A stretch of DNA of 64,000 bases from Pseudoduganella rivuli. GTDB lineage: Bacteria > Pseudomonadota > Gammaproteobacteria > Burkholderiales > Burkholderiaceae_D. The number at the start of each line of letters is the position of its first letter. Position 1 is the stretch's first letter. Location: contig NZ_WKJJ01000029.1 in the NCBI RefSeq assembly GCF_009674485.1, positions 1-64,000 on the forward strand, written 5' to 3'. Below the pieces are notes generated by a model that saw nothing but the letters and a program-made list of their open reading frames with translations, searched no databases and was not told where the DNA came from. Of this stretch, positions 53,854 through 61,563 are shown piece by piece. Made by a program: the position numbers and the translations under genes.

Positions 53854-54990
53854 ATGCAACAGAACTTAGCCATCAAGCCCATCGAGTACGAACATCCGCA
53901 AGAAGGCGGCAGCTGTGTGGCGCGCGCGTGGGCGCGCACGCCGGTCACGCCGTCGCCTGAAGAACGCACCGAACTGATTGCCCGCATCAAGCGCCTGCTG
54001 AAAGAGCGCGAAGCCGTGCTGGTCGCGCATTACTACGTTGACGCCGATTTGCAGGACCTGGCCGAGGAAACCGGCGGCTGCGTGTCCGATTCGCTGGAAA
54101 TGGCCCGTTTCGGCCGCGACCATCCGGCCAAGACGCTGGTGGTGGCCGGCGTGCGCTTCATGGGTGAAACCGCGAAGATCCTCAGCCCGGAAAAAACCAT
54201 CCTGATGCCGGACCTGGACGCGACCTGTTCGCTGGACCTGGGTTGCCCGGCCGACGAATTCGCCGCCTTCTGCGACCAGCACCCGGACCGCACGGTGGTG
54301 GTGTATGCCAACACCAGCGCCGCCGTGAAAGCGCGCGCCGACTGGATGGTGACGTCGTCGATCGGCCTGGAAATCGTCGAGCACCTGCATGCGCAGGGCA
54401 AGAAAATCCTGTGGGCGCCGGACAAGCACCTGGGTTCCTACATCCAGAAGAAAACCGGCGCCGACATGCTGCTGTGGCAGGGTTCCTGCCTGGTCCACGA
54501 TGAATTCAAGGGTGTGGAACTGGACTTGCTGAAAGCGGAATACCCGCACGCGAAAGTGCTGGTGCACCCGGAATCGCCGGAAAACGTGGTGGCGCAGGCC
54601 GACGTCGTCGGTTCCACGTCGCAAATGATCAATGCGGCCGTGACCATGGACGCCGACACGTTCATCGTGGCCACCGACAATGGCATCCTGCACAAGATGC
54701 GGGCCGCCGCTCCCGGTAAAACCTTCATCGAAGCGCCAACGGCCGGCAACAGCGCCACCTGCAAGAGCTGCGCGCACTGCCCGTGGATGGCCATGAATGG
54801 CCTGAAAAACCTGGCCGATGTGCTGGAAAACATGGGCAATGAAATCCACGTCGACCCGGCCATCGGCCAGCAAGCCGTGAAATCCATCAACCGCATGCTG
54901 GACTTCGCCGCGGCGAAAAAGGCCAAGGTCGCGCCATCGTCCGACCTGGCCAAGGAAGGCGCGCTGTTCCAGGGGATCGGTCCGGCATGA
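53854..54990 (+). CDS. nadA: Quinolinate synthase
   Basis: This 378-aa 4Fe-4S enzyme condenses iminoaspartate with dihydroxyacetone phosphate to make quinolinate for NAD. The three cluster cysteines are expected in GGCVSDS, the DATCSLDLGC region and SATCKSCAHCPWMAMNGL. Other family parts are VLVAHYYVDADLQDLAE and VHPESPENVVAQADVVGSTS. It is coupled to nadC by ATGA. No nadB (aspartate oxidase) is in the window. Confidence 0.95.
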   Translation: MQQNLAIKPIEYEHPQEGGSCVARAWARTPVTPSPEERTELIARIKRLLKEREAVLVAHYYVDADLQDLAEETGGCVSDSLEMARFGRDHPAKTLVVAGVRFMGETAKILSPEKTILMPDLDATCSLDLGCPADEFAAFCDQHPDRTVVVYANTSAAVKARADWMVTSSIGLEIVEHLHAQGKKILWAPDKHLGSYIQKKTGADMLLWQGSCLVHDEFKGVELDLLKAEYPHAKVLVHPESPENVVAQADVVGSTSQMINAAVTMDADTFIVATDNGILHKMRAAAPGKTFIEAPTAGNSATCKSCAHCPWMAMNGLKNLADVLENMGNEIHVDPAIGQQAVKSINRMLDFAAAKKAKVAPSSDLAKEGALFQGIGPA

Positions 54991-55862
54991 GTACACTGAT
55001 CAACCGATACGCGCCGTTCGACGACGCACTGACGCGCGCATTCGAGCAAAACCTGCTGTCGGCGTTGCTGGAAGACGTGGGCACGGGCGACCTGACGGGC
55101 CAGCTGGTGCCGGCCGAAGGCCGTTCCACCGCCCGCGTGATTGTCCGTGAAGACGCGGTGCTGGCGGGCGCGCCGTGGTTCGAGGGCGTCATGAAAGCGG
55201 TCGACGCATCGATCGCGATCGACTGGCATTACGCCGAAGGCGACCAGATGCAGGCCGATACGCCCGTGTGCACCATCACGGGTCCGTCGCGCGCGTTGCT
55301 GACGGCCGAGCGTTCCGCACTGAACTTCATGCAGCTGCTGTCGGCGGTGGCCACCGCCACCCGCAAGTACGTGGCGGTGGTGGAGGGGACCCATGCAAAG
55401 ATCCTCGACACCCGCAAGACTTTGCCCGGCATGCGCCTGGCGCAAAAGTATGCGGTGCGCGTGGGCGGCGGCGTCAACCAGCGCCTGGCGCTGTATGACG
55501 GCATCCTGATCAAGGAAAACCATATCGCGGCCGCCGGCGGCATCACGGCCGCTATGGTGGCGGCGCGGCGCGTGGCGGAAGGCCGTCCCGAAGTCACGAT
55601 CCAGGTCGAAGTGGAAAACCTGCAGGAATTGAACGAAGCGCTGGAAGCGGGCGCCACTTCGATCCTGCTGGATAACTTCGACCTCGGCATGATGCGCCAG
55701 GCTGTCGCCATCAATGCGGGCCGCGCGCTGCTGGAAGGTTCCGGCGGCGTCAACCTGGACACCGTTCGCGGCATCGCCGAGACGGGCGTCGACCGCATTT
55801 CCATCGGCAGCCTGACCAAGGATATCCGCGCGGTGGACTTTTCGCTGCGCGTGATCGGCTGA
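54987..55862 (+). CDS. nadC: Nicotinate-nucleotide pyrophosphorylase
   Basis: This 291-aa enzyme converts quinolinate and PRPP to nicotinate mononucleotide. Signature parts are EDVGTGDLTGQLVPA, NFMQLLSAVATATRKYV, ILDTRKTLPGMRLAQKYAVRVGGGVNQR and IEVENLQEL-like QVEVENLQEL. It follows nadA with a 4-bp overlap. Confidence 0.96.
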   Translation: MSTLINRYAPFDDALTRAFEQNLLSALLEDVGTGDLTGQLVPAEGRSTARVIVREDAVLAGAPWFEGVMKAVDASIAIDWHYAEGDQMQADTPVCTITGPSRALLTAERSALNFMQLLSAVATATRKYVAVVEGTHAKILDTRKTLPGMRLAQKYAVRVGGGVNQRLALYDGILIKENHIAAAGGITAAMVAARRVAEGRPEVTIQVEVENLQELNEALEAGATSILLDNFDLGMMRQAVAINAGRALLEGSGGVNLDTVRGIAETGVDRISIGSLTKDIRAVDFSLRVIG

Positions 55863-55907
55863 CCGGCCAACCGCCAGGCGCCATCGGCGCCGCGTTACAT
55901 GCGTGCG

Positions 55908-56882
55908 CTACATCCGCGTCGCTGACGGGCTGGCGCCGAACAGTTTGCGGTAATCGCTGGAAAACTGGCTGAAACTGCCGAAGCCCCACGCGGCGGCCAC
56001 CGCGCCGATGGGCTGCCGGCGCGCGGCCGGGTCCAGCAACTGGCGGCGCACGCCGTTCAGCCGCACGCGGCGCAGGTACAGCGTCGGACTCATCCCCAGC
56101 ACATCTTCAAAACAATACTGCAAGGTGCGACGGCTGACGTGCGCGATCGCGCACAGGTCCGGCACGGTGAGCGGCTGGTCGCGGTGCGCGAGGATATAGT
56201 CGCGTACGCGGGCCACGACTTTCTGGCGGCGCTGGAAGCTGTGCGCGGCGGCCGGTTCCACGCCGCTGCAATCGAGCACACCCAGCAGCGCCGCCAGCAA
56301 TTGCTGTTCGCTGCCGGCCGGCAGCATGCCACCGTGCGCGCCGCTGACAGCCAGCGCCGCCGCCAGCGCTTCCATGCACGCCATGCGCGCTTCACCGTCC
56401 ACCCGCAATACTTCGGCCGCCTGCATGCGCTCCCAGTCCACCCCGCAGGCACTGCGCAGCGCGGCCTGTGCCAGCACGTCGCGGCACACCACCATGCCGT
56501 AGATCACGTGGCTGCTGGGCGTCAATAATTCAAACTCGCCGCCGCCAGGACGCACCATCACACAATCGCCGTCGAGCGGGCGGCCATTGATGCGGATCGC
56601 GCCGGCCTGGGCGGGAAAGCCGAACCACAAGGCGCCGGGCCAGACGCGGCAGGTTTGCCGCACCGACTGGCTGATTTCCTCGCGGAATACTTGCATGCGA
56701 GGCAGCCGCAATTCCGCCAGCGCGCCGTGGAAGGCGCCCGCTGTCATCTGGTCGTAGCACTGTTCCCAGTCCGTCAGGTTGCGCGCCAGCTCATCGGCAT
56801 CGTGTGTCAGGACGGTGCGGTAGGCCGGCGCACTGCGCAATTCCGGAGCATGGCCGGTGGCCGTTGTTACATTCTGGTGCAT
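55908..56882 (-). CDS. AraC-family regulator (EutR/EatR-like)
   Basis: This 324-aa regulator has a C-terminal double helix-turn-helix (LTVPDLCAIAHVSRRTLQYCFEDVLGMSPTLYLRRVRL, AAAWGFGSFSQFSSDYRKLFG) and an N-terminal sensing half. It is divergent from the ethanolamine permease, so ethanolamine is the likely effector, as for EutR and EatR. ATG at 56882 has AAGGAG at 8-nt spacing; an upstream in-frame ATG lacks one. Confidence 0.87.
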   Translation of the reverse strand: MHQNVTTATGHAPELRSAPAYRTVLTHDADELARNLTDWEQCYDQMTAGAFHGALAELRLPRMQVFREEISQSVRQTCRVWPGALWFGFPAQAGAIRINGRPLDGDCVMVRPGGGEFELLTPSSHVIYGMVVCRDVLAQAALRSACGVDWERMQAAEVLRVDGEARMACMEALAAALAVSGAHGGMLPAGSEQQLLAALLGVLDCSGVEPAAAHSFQRRQKVVARVRDYILAHRDQPLTVPDLCAIAHVSRRTLQYCFEDVLGMSPTLYLRRVRLNGVRRQLLDPAARRQPIGAVAAAWGFGSFSQFSSDYRKLFGASPSATRM

Positions 56883-56915
56883 CGCTGTTTCTCCTTGTCG
56901 CAGTGTTCGCACGGC

Positions 56916-56930
56916 GGGCGCCAAGTTTGC
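56916..56930 (+). promoter_or_regulatory. Possible sigma-54 promoter of eat
   Basis: GGGCGC, five bases, then TTGCC places GG (56917-56918) exactly ten bases from GC (56929-56930), as in -24/-12 promoters. The match is incomplete (consensus TGGCAC...TTGCA). A sigma-54 promoter would need an enhancer-binding protein, which the AraC regulator is not. Confidence 0.25.
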
Positions 56931-57017
56931 CGATTTTCGATAACGGCCGTCATTGAGCGCCTCCTATACTCGGTTCCAGCAACATTCATACCAGTATCCA
57001 ACACCGGGAGCATATCC

Positions 57018-58391
57018 ATGAACGCGAACCAATCCGGCACCGCGCCGGCGCTGCAACAGACCCTGACCACGTTCCAGCTATGGGGCATCGCCGTCGGGCT
57101 GGTGATATCGGGCGAATACTTCGGCTGGAGCTATGGCTGGGCCACGGCCGGCACCTTGGGCTTCACCATCACGGCGATCTTTATTGCCGCCATGTACACC
57201 ACCTTCATTTTCAGCTTTACCGAGCTGACCACGTCGATCCCGCACGCGGGCGGCCCGTTCGCCTATGCCAAGCGGGCCTTTGGTCCGCTTGGCGGCTATA
57301 TCGCGGGCGCCGCCACGCTGGTGGAATTCGTGTTCGCGCCGCCCGCCATCGCGCTGGCGATCGGCGCCTACCTGAACGTGCAGTATCCGGCGCTCGACCC
57401 CAAGCTGGCCGCCACGGCCGCCTACGTGGTGTTCATGGCGCTCAACATCATCGGCGTGCAGATCGCCGCCACCCTGGAATTGCTGCTGGCGCTGCTGGCG
57501 ATCTTCGAATTGCTGGTGTTTATGGGCGTGGTGTCGCCGGGCTTCTCGCTGGCGGCGTTCGCCAAGGGCGGCTGGTCCGGGCAGGACAGCTTCAGCCTCG
57601 CCGCGATCCCCGGCATGTTTGCCGCCATCCCGTTTGCCATCTGGTTCTTCCTGGCGATCGAAGGCGTCGCCATGGCAGCCGAGGAAGCCAAGGACCCGCG
57701 CCGCTCGATCCCGATTGCCTATGTGACGGGCATCCTGACCCTGGTGGCGCTGGCGATCGGCGTGATGCTGTTTGCCGGCGGCGCCGGCGACTGGACCAAG
57801 CTGGCCAACATCAACGATCCGCTGCCGCAAGCCATGAAGATGATTGTCGGCGACAACAGCGGCTGGCTGCACATGCTGGTCTGGCTGGGCTTGTTCGGTC
57901 TGGTGGCGTCGTTCCACGGCATCATCCTCGGCTATTCGCGCCAGATCTTCGCGCTGGCCCGCGAAGGCTACCTGCCGCATTATTTTGCGAAGATCCACCC
58001 CCGCTTCAACACGCCGCACCGCGCCGTGCTGGCCGGGGGCGTGGTCGGCATCGCCGCCATCTACAGCGATGAACTGGTGAAGATCGGCGGCCAGACCTTG
58101 ACCGCCAACATCGTCACCATGTCCGTGTTCGGCGCCATCACCATGTACATCATCAGCATGCTGGCGCTGTTCAAGCTGCGCCGCAGCGAGCCGCGCATGG
58201 CGCGTCCGTTCATCACACCGCTGTATCCATGGTTCCCGCTGTTCGCACTGGCCGGCGCCGTAGTGTGCATGGCGACCATGGTGTACTACAGCTTCCTCGT
58301 GGCGTTGATCTTTGCCGGCCTGCTGCTGGTTGGCTATGGCGTCTTCCACCTGACCCGCGGCAACCGCGCGAAACTGGCCGCTGCGGCCTGA
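57018..58391 (+). CDS. eat: Ethanolamine permease
   Basis: This 457-aa APC-superfamily permease has twelve membrane segments. The N-terminus GIAVGLVISGEYFGWSYGWATAGTLGF is the ethanolamine-permease signature. Further on, IEGVAMAAEEAKDPRRSIP and GYSRQIFALAREGYLP are typical. ATG has GGGAG upstream. It heads the eat-porin-eutB-eutC unit, which supplies ethanolamine for use as carbon and nitrogen. Confidence 0.92.
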   Translation: MNANQSGTAPALQQTLTTFQLWGIAVGLVISGEYFGWSYGWATAGTLGFTITAIFIAAMYTTFIFSFTELTTSIPHAGGPFAYAKRAFGPLGGYIAGAATLVEFVFAPPAIALAIGAYLNVQYPALDPKLAATAAYVVFMALNIIGVQIAATLELLLALLAIFELLVFMGVVSPGFSLAAFAKGGWSGQDSFSLAAIPGMFAAIPFAIWFFLAIEGVAMAAEEAKDPRRSIPIAYVTGILTLVALAIGVMLFAGGAGDWTKLANINDPLPQAMKMIVGDNSGWLHMLVWLGLFGLVASFHGIILGYSRQIFALAREGYLPHYFAKIHPRFNTPHRAVLAGGVVGIAAIYSDELVKIGGQTLTANIVTMSVFGAITMYIISMLALFKLRRSEPRMARPFITPLYPWFPLFALAGAVVCMATMVYYSFLVALIFAGLLLVGYGVFHLTRGNRAKLAAAA

Positions 58392-58401
58392 AAGGACCCC
58401 C

Positions 58402-59196
58402 ATGAAATACCTCGTCACCCTGATGCTGGCCGCCGGCGCACTGAGCGCCCCGGCTGCCTACGCCGACGCTGCACCGGCCTGGACTGAAAGCGGCAACGTG
58501 AGCCTGCTGTCCGATTATGTGTTCCGCGGCGTGTCGCAAACCCAGGGCAAGCCGACAGCGCAGGCCACACTGGACTTTACCCACGGCAGCGGCGCCTACG
58601 CCGGCGTGTTCGGTTCCGGCGTCTCGCATGCGGCCTACAACAATGGCAACGGCGCGGAAATCGACCTGTACGGCGGCTACCGCCATGCGCTCGACGAGCA
58701 AAGCAATATCGACGCCGGCATCGTCACCTACTGGTATCCGGGCGCGCAATACAAGGCCGGCGCCAAGACCGTCAAATACCACACGGCCGATGTAAAATTG
58801 GGCTGGAACCACGGCGCGTTAAATGTCTATGGCTGGGTAACGGTCAGCAGCCACTGGTTCGGCTATGCGGTCGATCCGTACAATGGCAAGGTCCACGATA
58901 CGCGCGGCACCACCTACGTGGAAGCCAACTGGAACCCGGAACTGGCGCCGGGGCTGGCCGCCAACCTGCACATCGGCCGCCAGGACGTGCGCCGCCTCGG
59001 CATGTTCAGTTTCACGGACGTGAAGGCCGGCGTGACGAAAACCTGGGGCAACTGGGCGCTGTCGGGCGCGGCCATCTATAACAATGGCACGGTGTACGAT
59101 GGGACGTTGCCACTGTGGGTCTTCTTCAATGGGGACGGCAGCGGCAAGCGGGTGGTAGGCAAGCGCGTGCAGCTGACGCTGACGCGCAATTTCTGA
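58402..59196 (+). CDS. TorF-family putative porin
   Basis: This 264-aa outer-membrane protein has a signal peptide (LMLAAGALSAPAAYADA) and mature start GNVSLLSDYVFRGVSQTQGKPTAQATLDF, the hallmark of the TorF/Gcw_chp family. Alternating beta strands continue to a C-terminal aromatic residue (LTLTRNF). It lies 10 bp after eat and 14 bp before eutB. This suggests it lets ethanolamine or a related compound cross the outer membrane; this role is inferred. Confidence 0.85.
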   Translation: MKYLVTLMLAAGALSAPAAYADAAPAWTESGNVSLLSDYVFRGVSQTQGKPTAQATLDFTHGSGAYAGVFGSGVSHAAYNNGNGAEIDLYGGYRHALDEQSNIDAGIVTYWYPGAQYKAGAKTVKYHTADVKLGWNHGALNVYGWVTVSSHWFGYAVDPYNGKVHDTRGTTYVEANWNPELAPGLAANLHIGRQDVRRLGMFSFTDVKAGVTKTWGNWALSGAAIYNNGTVYDGTLPLWVFFNGDGSGKRVVGKRVQLTLTRNF

Positions 59197-59210
59197 ACGG
59201 GAGGCCGGCA

Positions 59211-60602
59211 ATGCACCAGTTCACGCACCGGGTGGGAAGCCGCAGCTACGGCTTCCGCGACTTGAAAGACTTGATGGCGAAAGCCACGCCGGCGCGCTCC
59301 GGCGATTACCTGGCCGGTGTGGCAGCCGCCAGCGCGGAAGAGCGTGTGGCCGCGCAAATGACGCTGGCGGCCTTGCCGCTGTCGACTTTCCTGAACGACG
59401 TGCTGGTGCCTTATGAAACCGACGAGGTGACGCGGCTGATCATCGACAGCCACGACGCCAGCGCGTTCGCGCCGCTGCGGCATTTGACGGTGGGCGACTT
59501 CCGCAACTGGCTGCTCAGCGACGCGGCCAATGAAGCGGCGCTGGCGTGCGCGGCGCCGGGCATCACGCCAGAAATGGCGGCTGCCGTGTCCAAGATCATG
59601 CGCATCCAGGACCTGATCCTGGTGGCCAAGAAATGCCGCGTGGTGACGGGCTTCCGCAACACGATCGGGCTGAAGGACCGCCTGTCGACACGGCTGCAGC
59701 CGAACCACCCGACCGATGACGCGTCCGGCATTGCCGCCAGCGTGCTCGATGGCCTGTTGTACGGCAGCGGCGACGCCGTCATCGGCATCAACCCCGCCAC
59801 CGACAACGTGCCGCAAGTGATCCGCATCGTCAGCATGCTCGACGAAGTCATTGCCCGCTACGGCATTCCCACCCAGTCGTGCGTGCTGACCCACGTGACC
59901 AATACCATCGCCGCGATTGAACGGGGCGCACCGGTCGACCTGGTGTTCCAGTCGATCGCCGGCACCGAGGCGGCCAACGCCAACTTCGGCGTGACCTTGT
60001 CGCTGCTGGCCGAGGCCCAGCAGGCCGCGCTGTCGCTGGGACGGGGCACGGTGGGCAACAACGTCATGTATTTTGAGACGGGGCAGGGCAGCGCGTTGTC
60101 GGCCAACGGCCACCACGGCATGGACCAGCAAACGTGCGAAGCGCGCGCCTACGCGGTGGCGCGCCGTTTATCGCCGCTGCTGGTCAACACGGTGGTGGGA
60201 TTCATCGGCCCCGAATACCTGTACGACGGCAAGCAGATCATCCGCGCCGGACTGGAAGACCATTTCTGCGCCAAGCTGCTGGGATTGCCGATGGGTTGCG
60301 ACGTCTGCTATACCAACCATGCGGAAGCCGACCAGAACGACATGGACGTGCTGCTGACCTTGTTGGCCACGGCGGGCTGCACCTTTGTCATGGGCATACC
60401 GGGGTCGGACGACATCATGCTCAATTACCAGACCACGTCGTTCCACGATGCGCTGTATGCGCGCCGCGCGCTGGGCTTGAAACCGGCGCCGGAATTCGAG
60501 GCGTGGCTGAAGGAAATGCAGATCTTTACCGCCGACGACTACATCACGCTGGGCCAGGCGGTGCCGGCGCCGTTCCAGGGCGCCCTGCTAAGGCTGGCCT
60601 GA
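59211..60602 (+). CDS. eutB: Ethanolamine ammonia-lyase large subunit
   Basis: This 463-aa adenosylcobalamin enzyme subunit splits ethanolamine into acetaldehyde and ammonia. Recognisable parts are FRDLKDLMAKATPARSGDYLAG, IGLKDRLSTRLQPNHPTDD, GDAVIGINPATDN, FQSIAGTEAANANFGV and MGIPGSDDIMLNYQTTSFHD. ATG has GGGAGG six bases upstream. No reactivase (EutA) or microcompartment shell genes are in the window, as usual for the short proteobacterial form. Confidence 0.95.
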   Translation: MHQFTHRVGSRSYGFRDLKDLMAKATPARSGDYLAGVAAASAEERVAAQMTLAALPLSTFLNDVLVPYETDEVTRLIIDSHDASAFAPLRHLTVGDFRNWLLSDAANEAALACAAPGITPEMAAAVSKIMRIQDLILVAKKCRVVTGFRNTIGLKDRLSTRLQPNHPTDDASGIAASVLDGLLYGSGDAVIGINPATDNVPQVIRIVSMLDEVIARYGIPTQSCVLTHVTNTIAAIERGAPVDLVFQSIAGTEAANANFGVTLSLLAEAQQAALSLGRGTVGNNVMYFETGQGSALSANGHHGMDQQTCEARAYAVARRLSPLLVNTVVGFIGPEYLYDGKQIIRAGLEDHFCAKLLGLPMGCDVCYTNHAEADQNDMDVLLTLLATAGCTFVMGIPGSDDIMLNYQTTSFHDALYARRALGLKPAPEFEAWLKEMQIFTADDYITLGQAVPAPFQGALLRLA

Positions 60603-60627
60603 GCGGAAGAGACATGGAGACTGAAAC

Positions 60628-61464
60628 GTGAGCAAGTCCGTCACACCCAATCCCTGGCAGGCGCTGCGCCAGTTCACGGCTGCGCGCATCGCGCTGGGCC
60701 GCGCCGGTGTCAGCCTGCCGACGGCGCCGCAACTGGATTTCCAGCTGGCCCATGCGCAGGCGCGCGACGCCGTGCACCTGCCGCTCGATACGCAGGCGCT
60801 GGCGCTCGCCCTGGCAAGTGGATGGCGTGCGCCGGCGGCGCCGGCAGGTGCGCCGGGGCAGGAGGCCGGCATCGAGGTACTGTGTCTGCACAGCGCCGCG
60901 CCCGACCGGGGCACGTATTTGCAGCGGCCGGACCTGGGGCGCAGGCTCAGTGCGCAATCGCGCGCTGAGCTGGAGGGCCGGGCGCCGCCGGCACGCCCGT
61001 TCGACCTCGCGCTGGTGGTGGCCGACGGCTTGTCGGCGCTGGCCATCGAGCGCCACGCGCTGCCATTCCTGCAAGCGCTGTATCAGCGGCTGGCGCCGGA
61101 CGACTGGCGGCTGGCGCCGATTGTGCTCGTCAGCCAGGGCCGGGTCGCGGTCGGCGATGAAGTCGGTGAACTGCTGGGCGCGCAGGCCGTGGTGGTGCTG
61201 ATCGGCGAACGCCCCGGCCTCAGTTCGCCCGACAGCATGGGCCTGTATTTGACGTGGTCGCCCCGGGTGGGCCGGACCGATGCGGCGCGCAACTGCATTT
61301 CCAACGTGCGGCCGGAAGGACTGGCCTATGGCGAGGCGGCCTACAAGCTGCACTACCTGTTGTCGGAGGCGCGGCGGCGCCGCCTGTCCGGGGTGGATTT
61401 GAAGGATGAAACGGGGGCGGCGCCGGGCGTTGCGCAACAGGATGGGGTGCGTTTCTTGTTGTAG
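60628..61464 (+). CDS. eutC: Ethanolamine ammonia-lyase small subunit
   Basis: This 278-aa subunit binds the cobalamin cofactor together with EutB. The N-terminal FTAARIALGRAGVSLPTAPQLDFQLAHAQARDAV and the later VVLIGERPGLSSPDSMGLYLTWSP are family hallmarks. It starts at GTG with GGAGA seven bases upstream and 25 bp after eutB. Confidence 0.94.
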   Translation: MSKSVTPNPWQALRQFTAARIALGRAGVSLPTAPQLDFQLAHAQARDAVHLPLDTQALALALASGWRAPAAPAGAPGQEAGIEVLCLHSAAPDRGTYLQRPDLGRRLSAQSRAELEGRAPPARPFDLALVVADGLSALAIERHALPFLQALYQRLAPDDWRLAPIVLVSQGRVAVGDEVGELLGAQAVVVLIGERPGLSSPDSMGLYLTWSPRVGRTDAARNCISNVRPEGLAYGEAAYKLHYLLSEARRRRLSGVDLKDETGAAPGVAQQDGVRFLL

Positions 61465-61563
61465 GTTGGAAACAAAAATCGGCGTAAGATGGGGGCGTAT
61501 TTCCGTGCATGCTTTGCGTAAGGGAGCGGCCCATGAACACCGAATTTGCGGGAGGCGCCGGCC

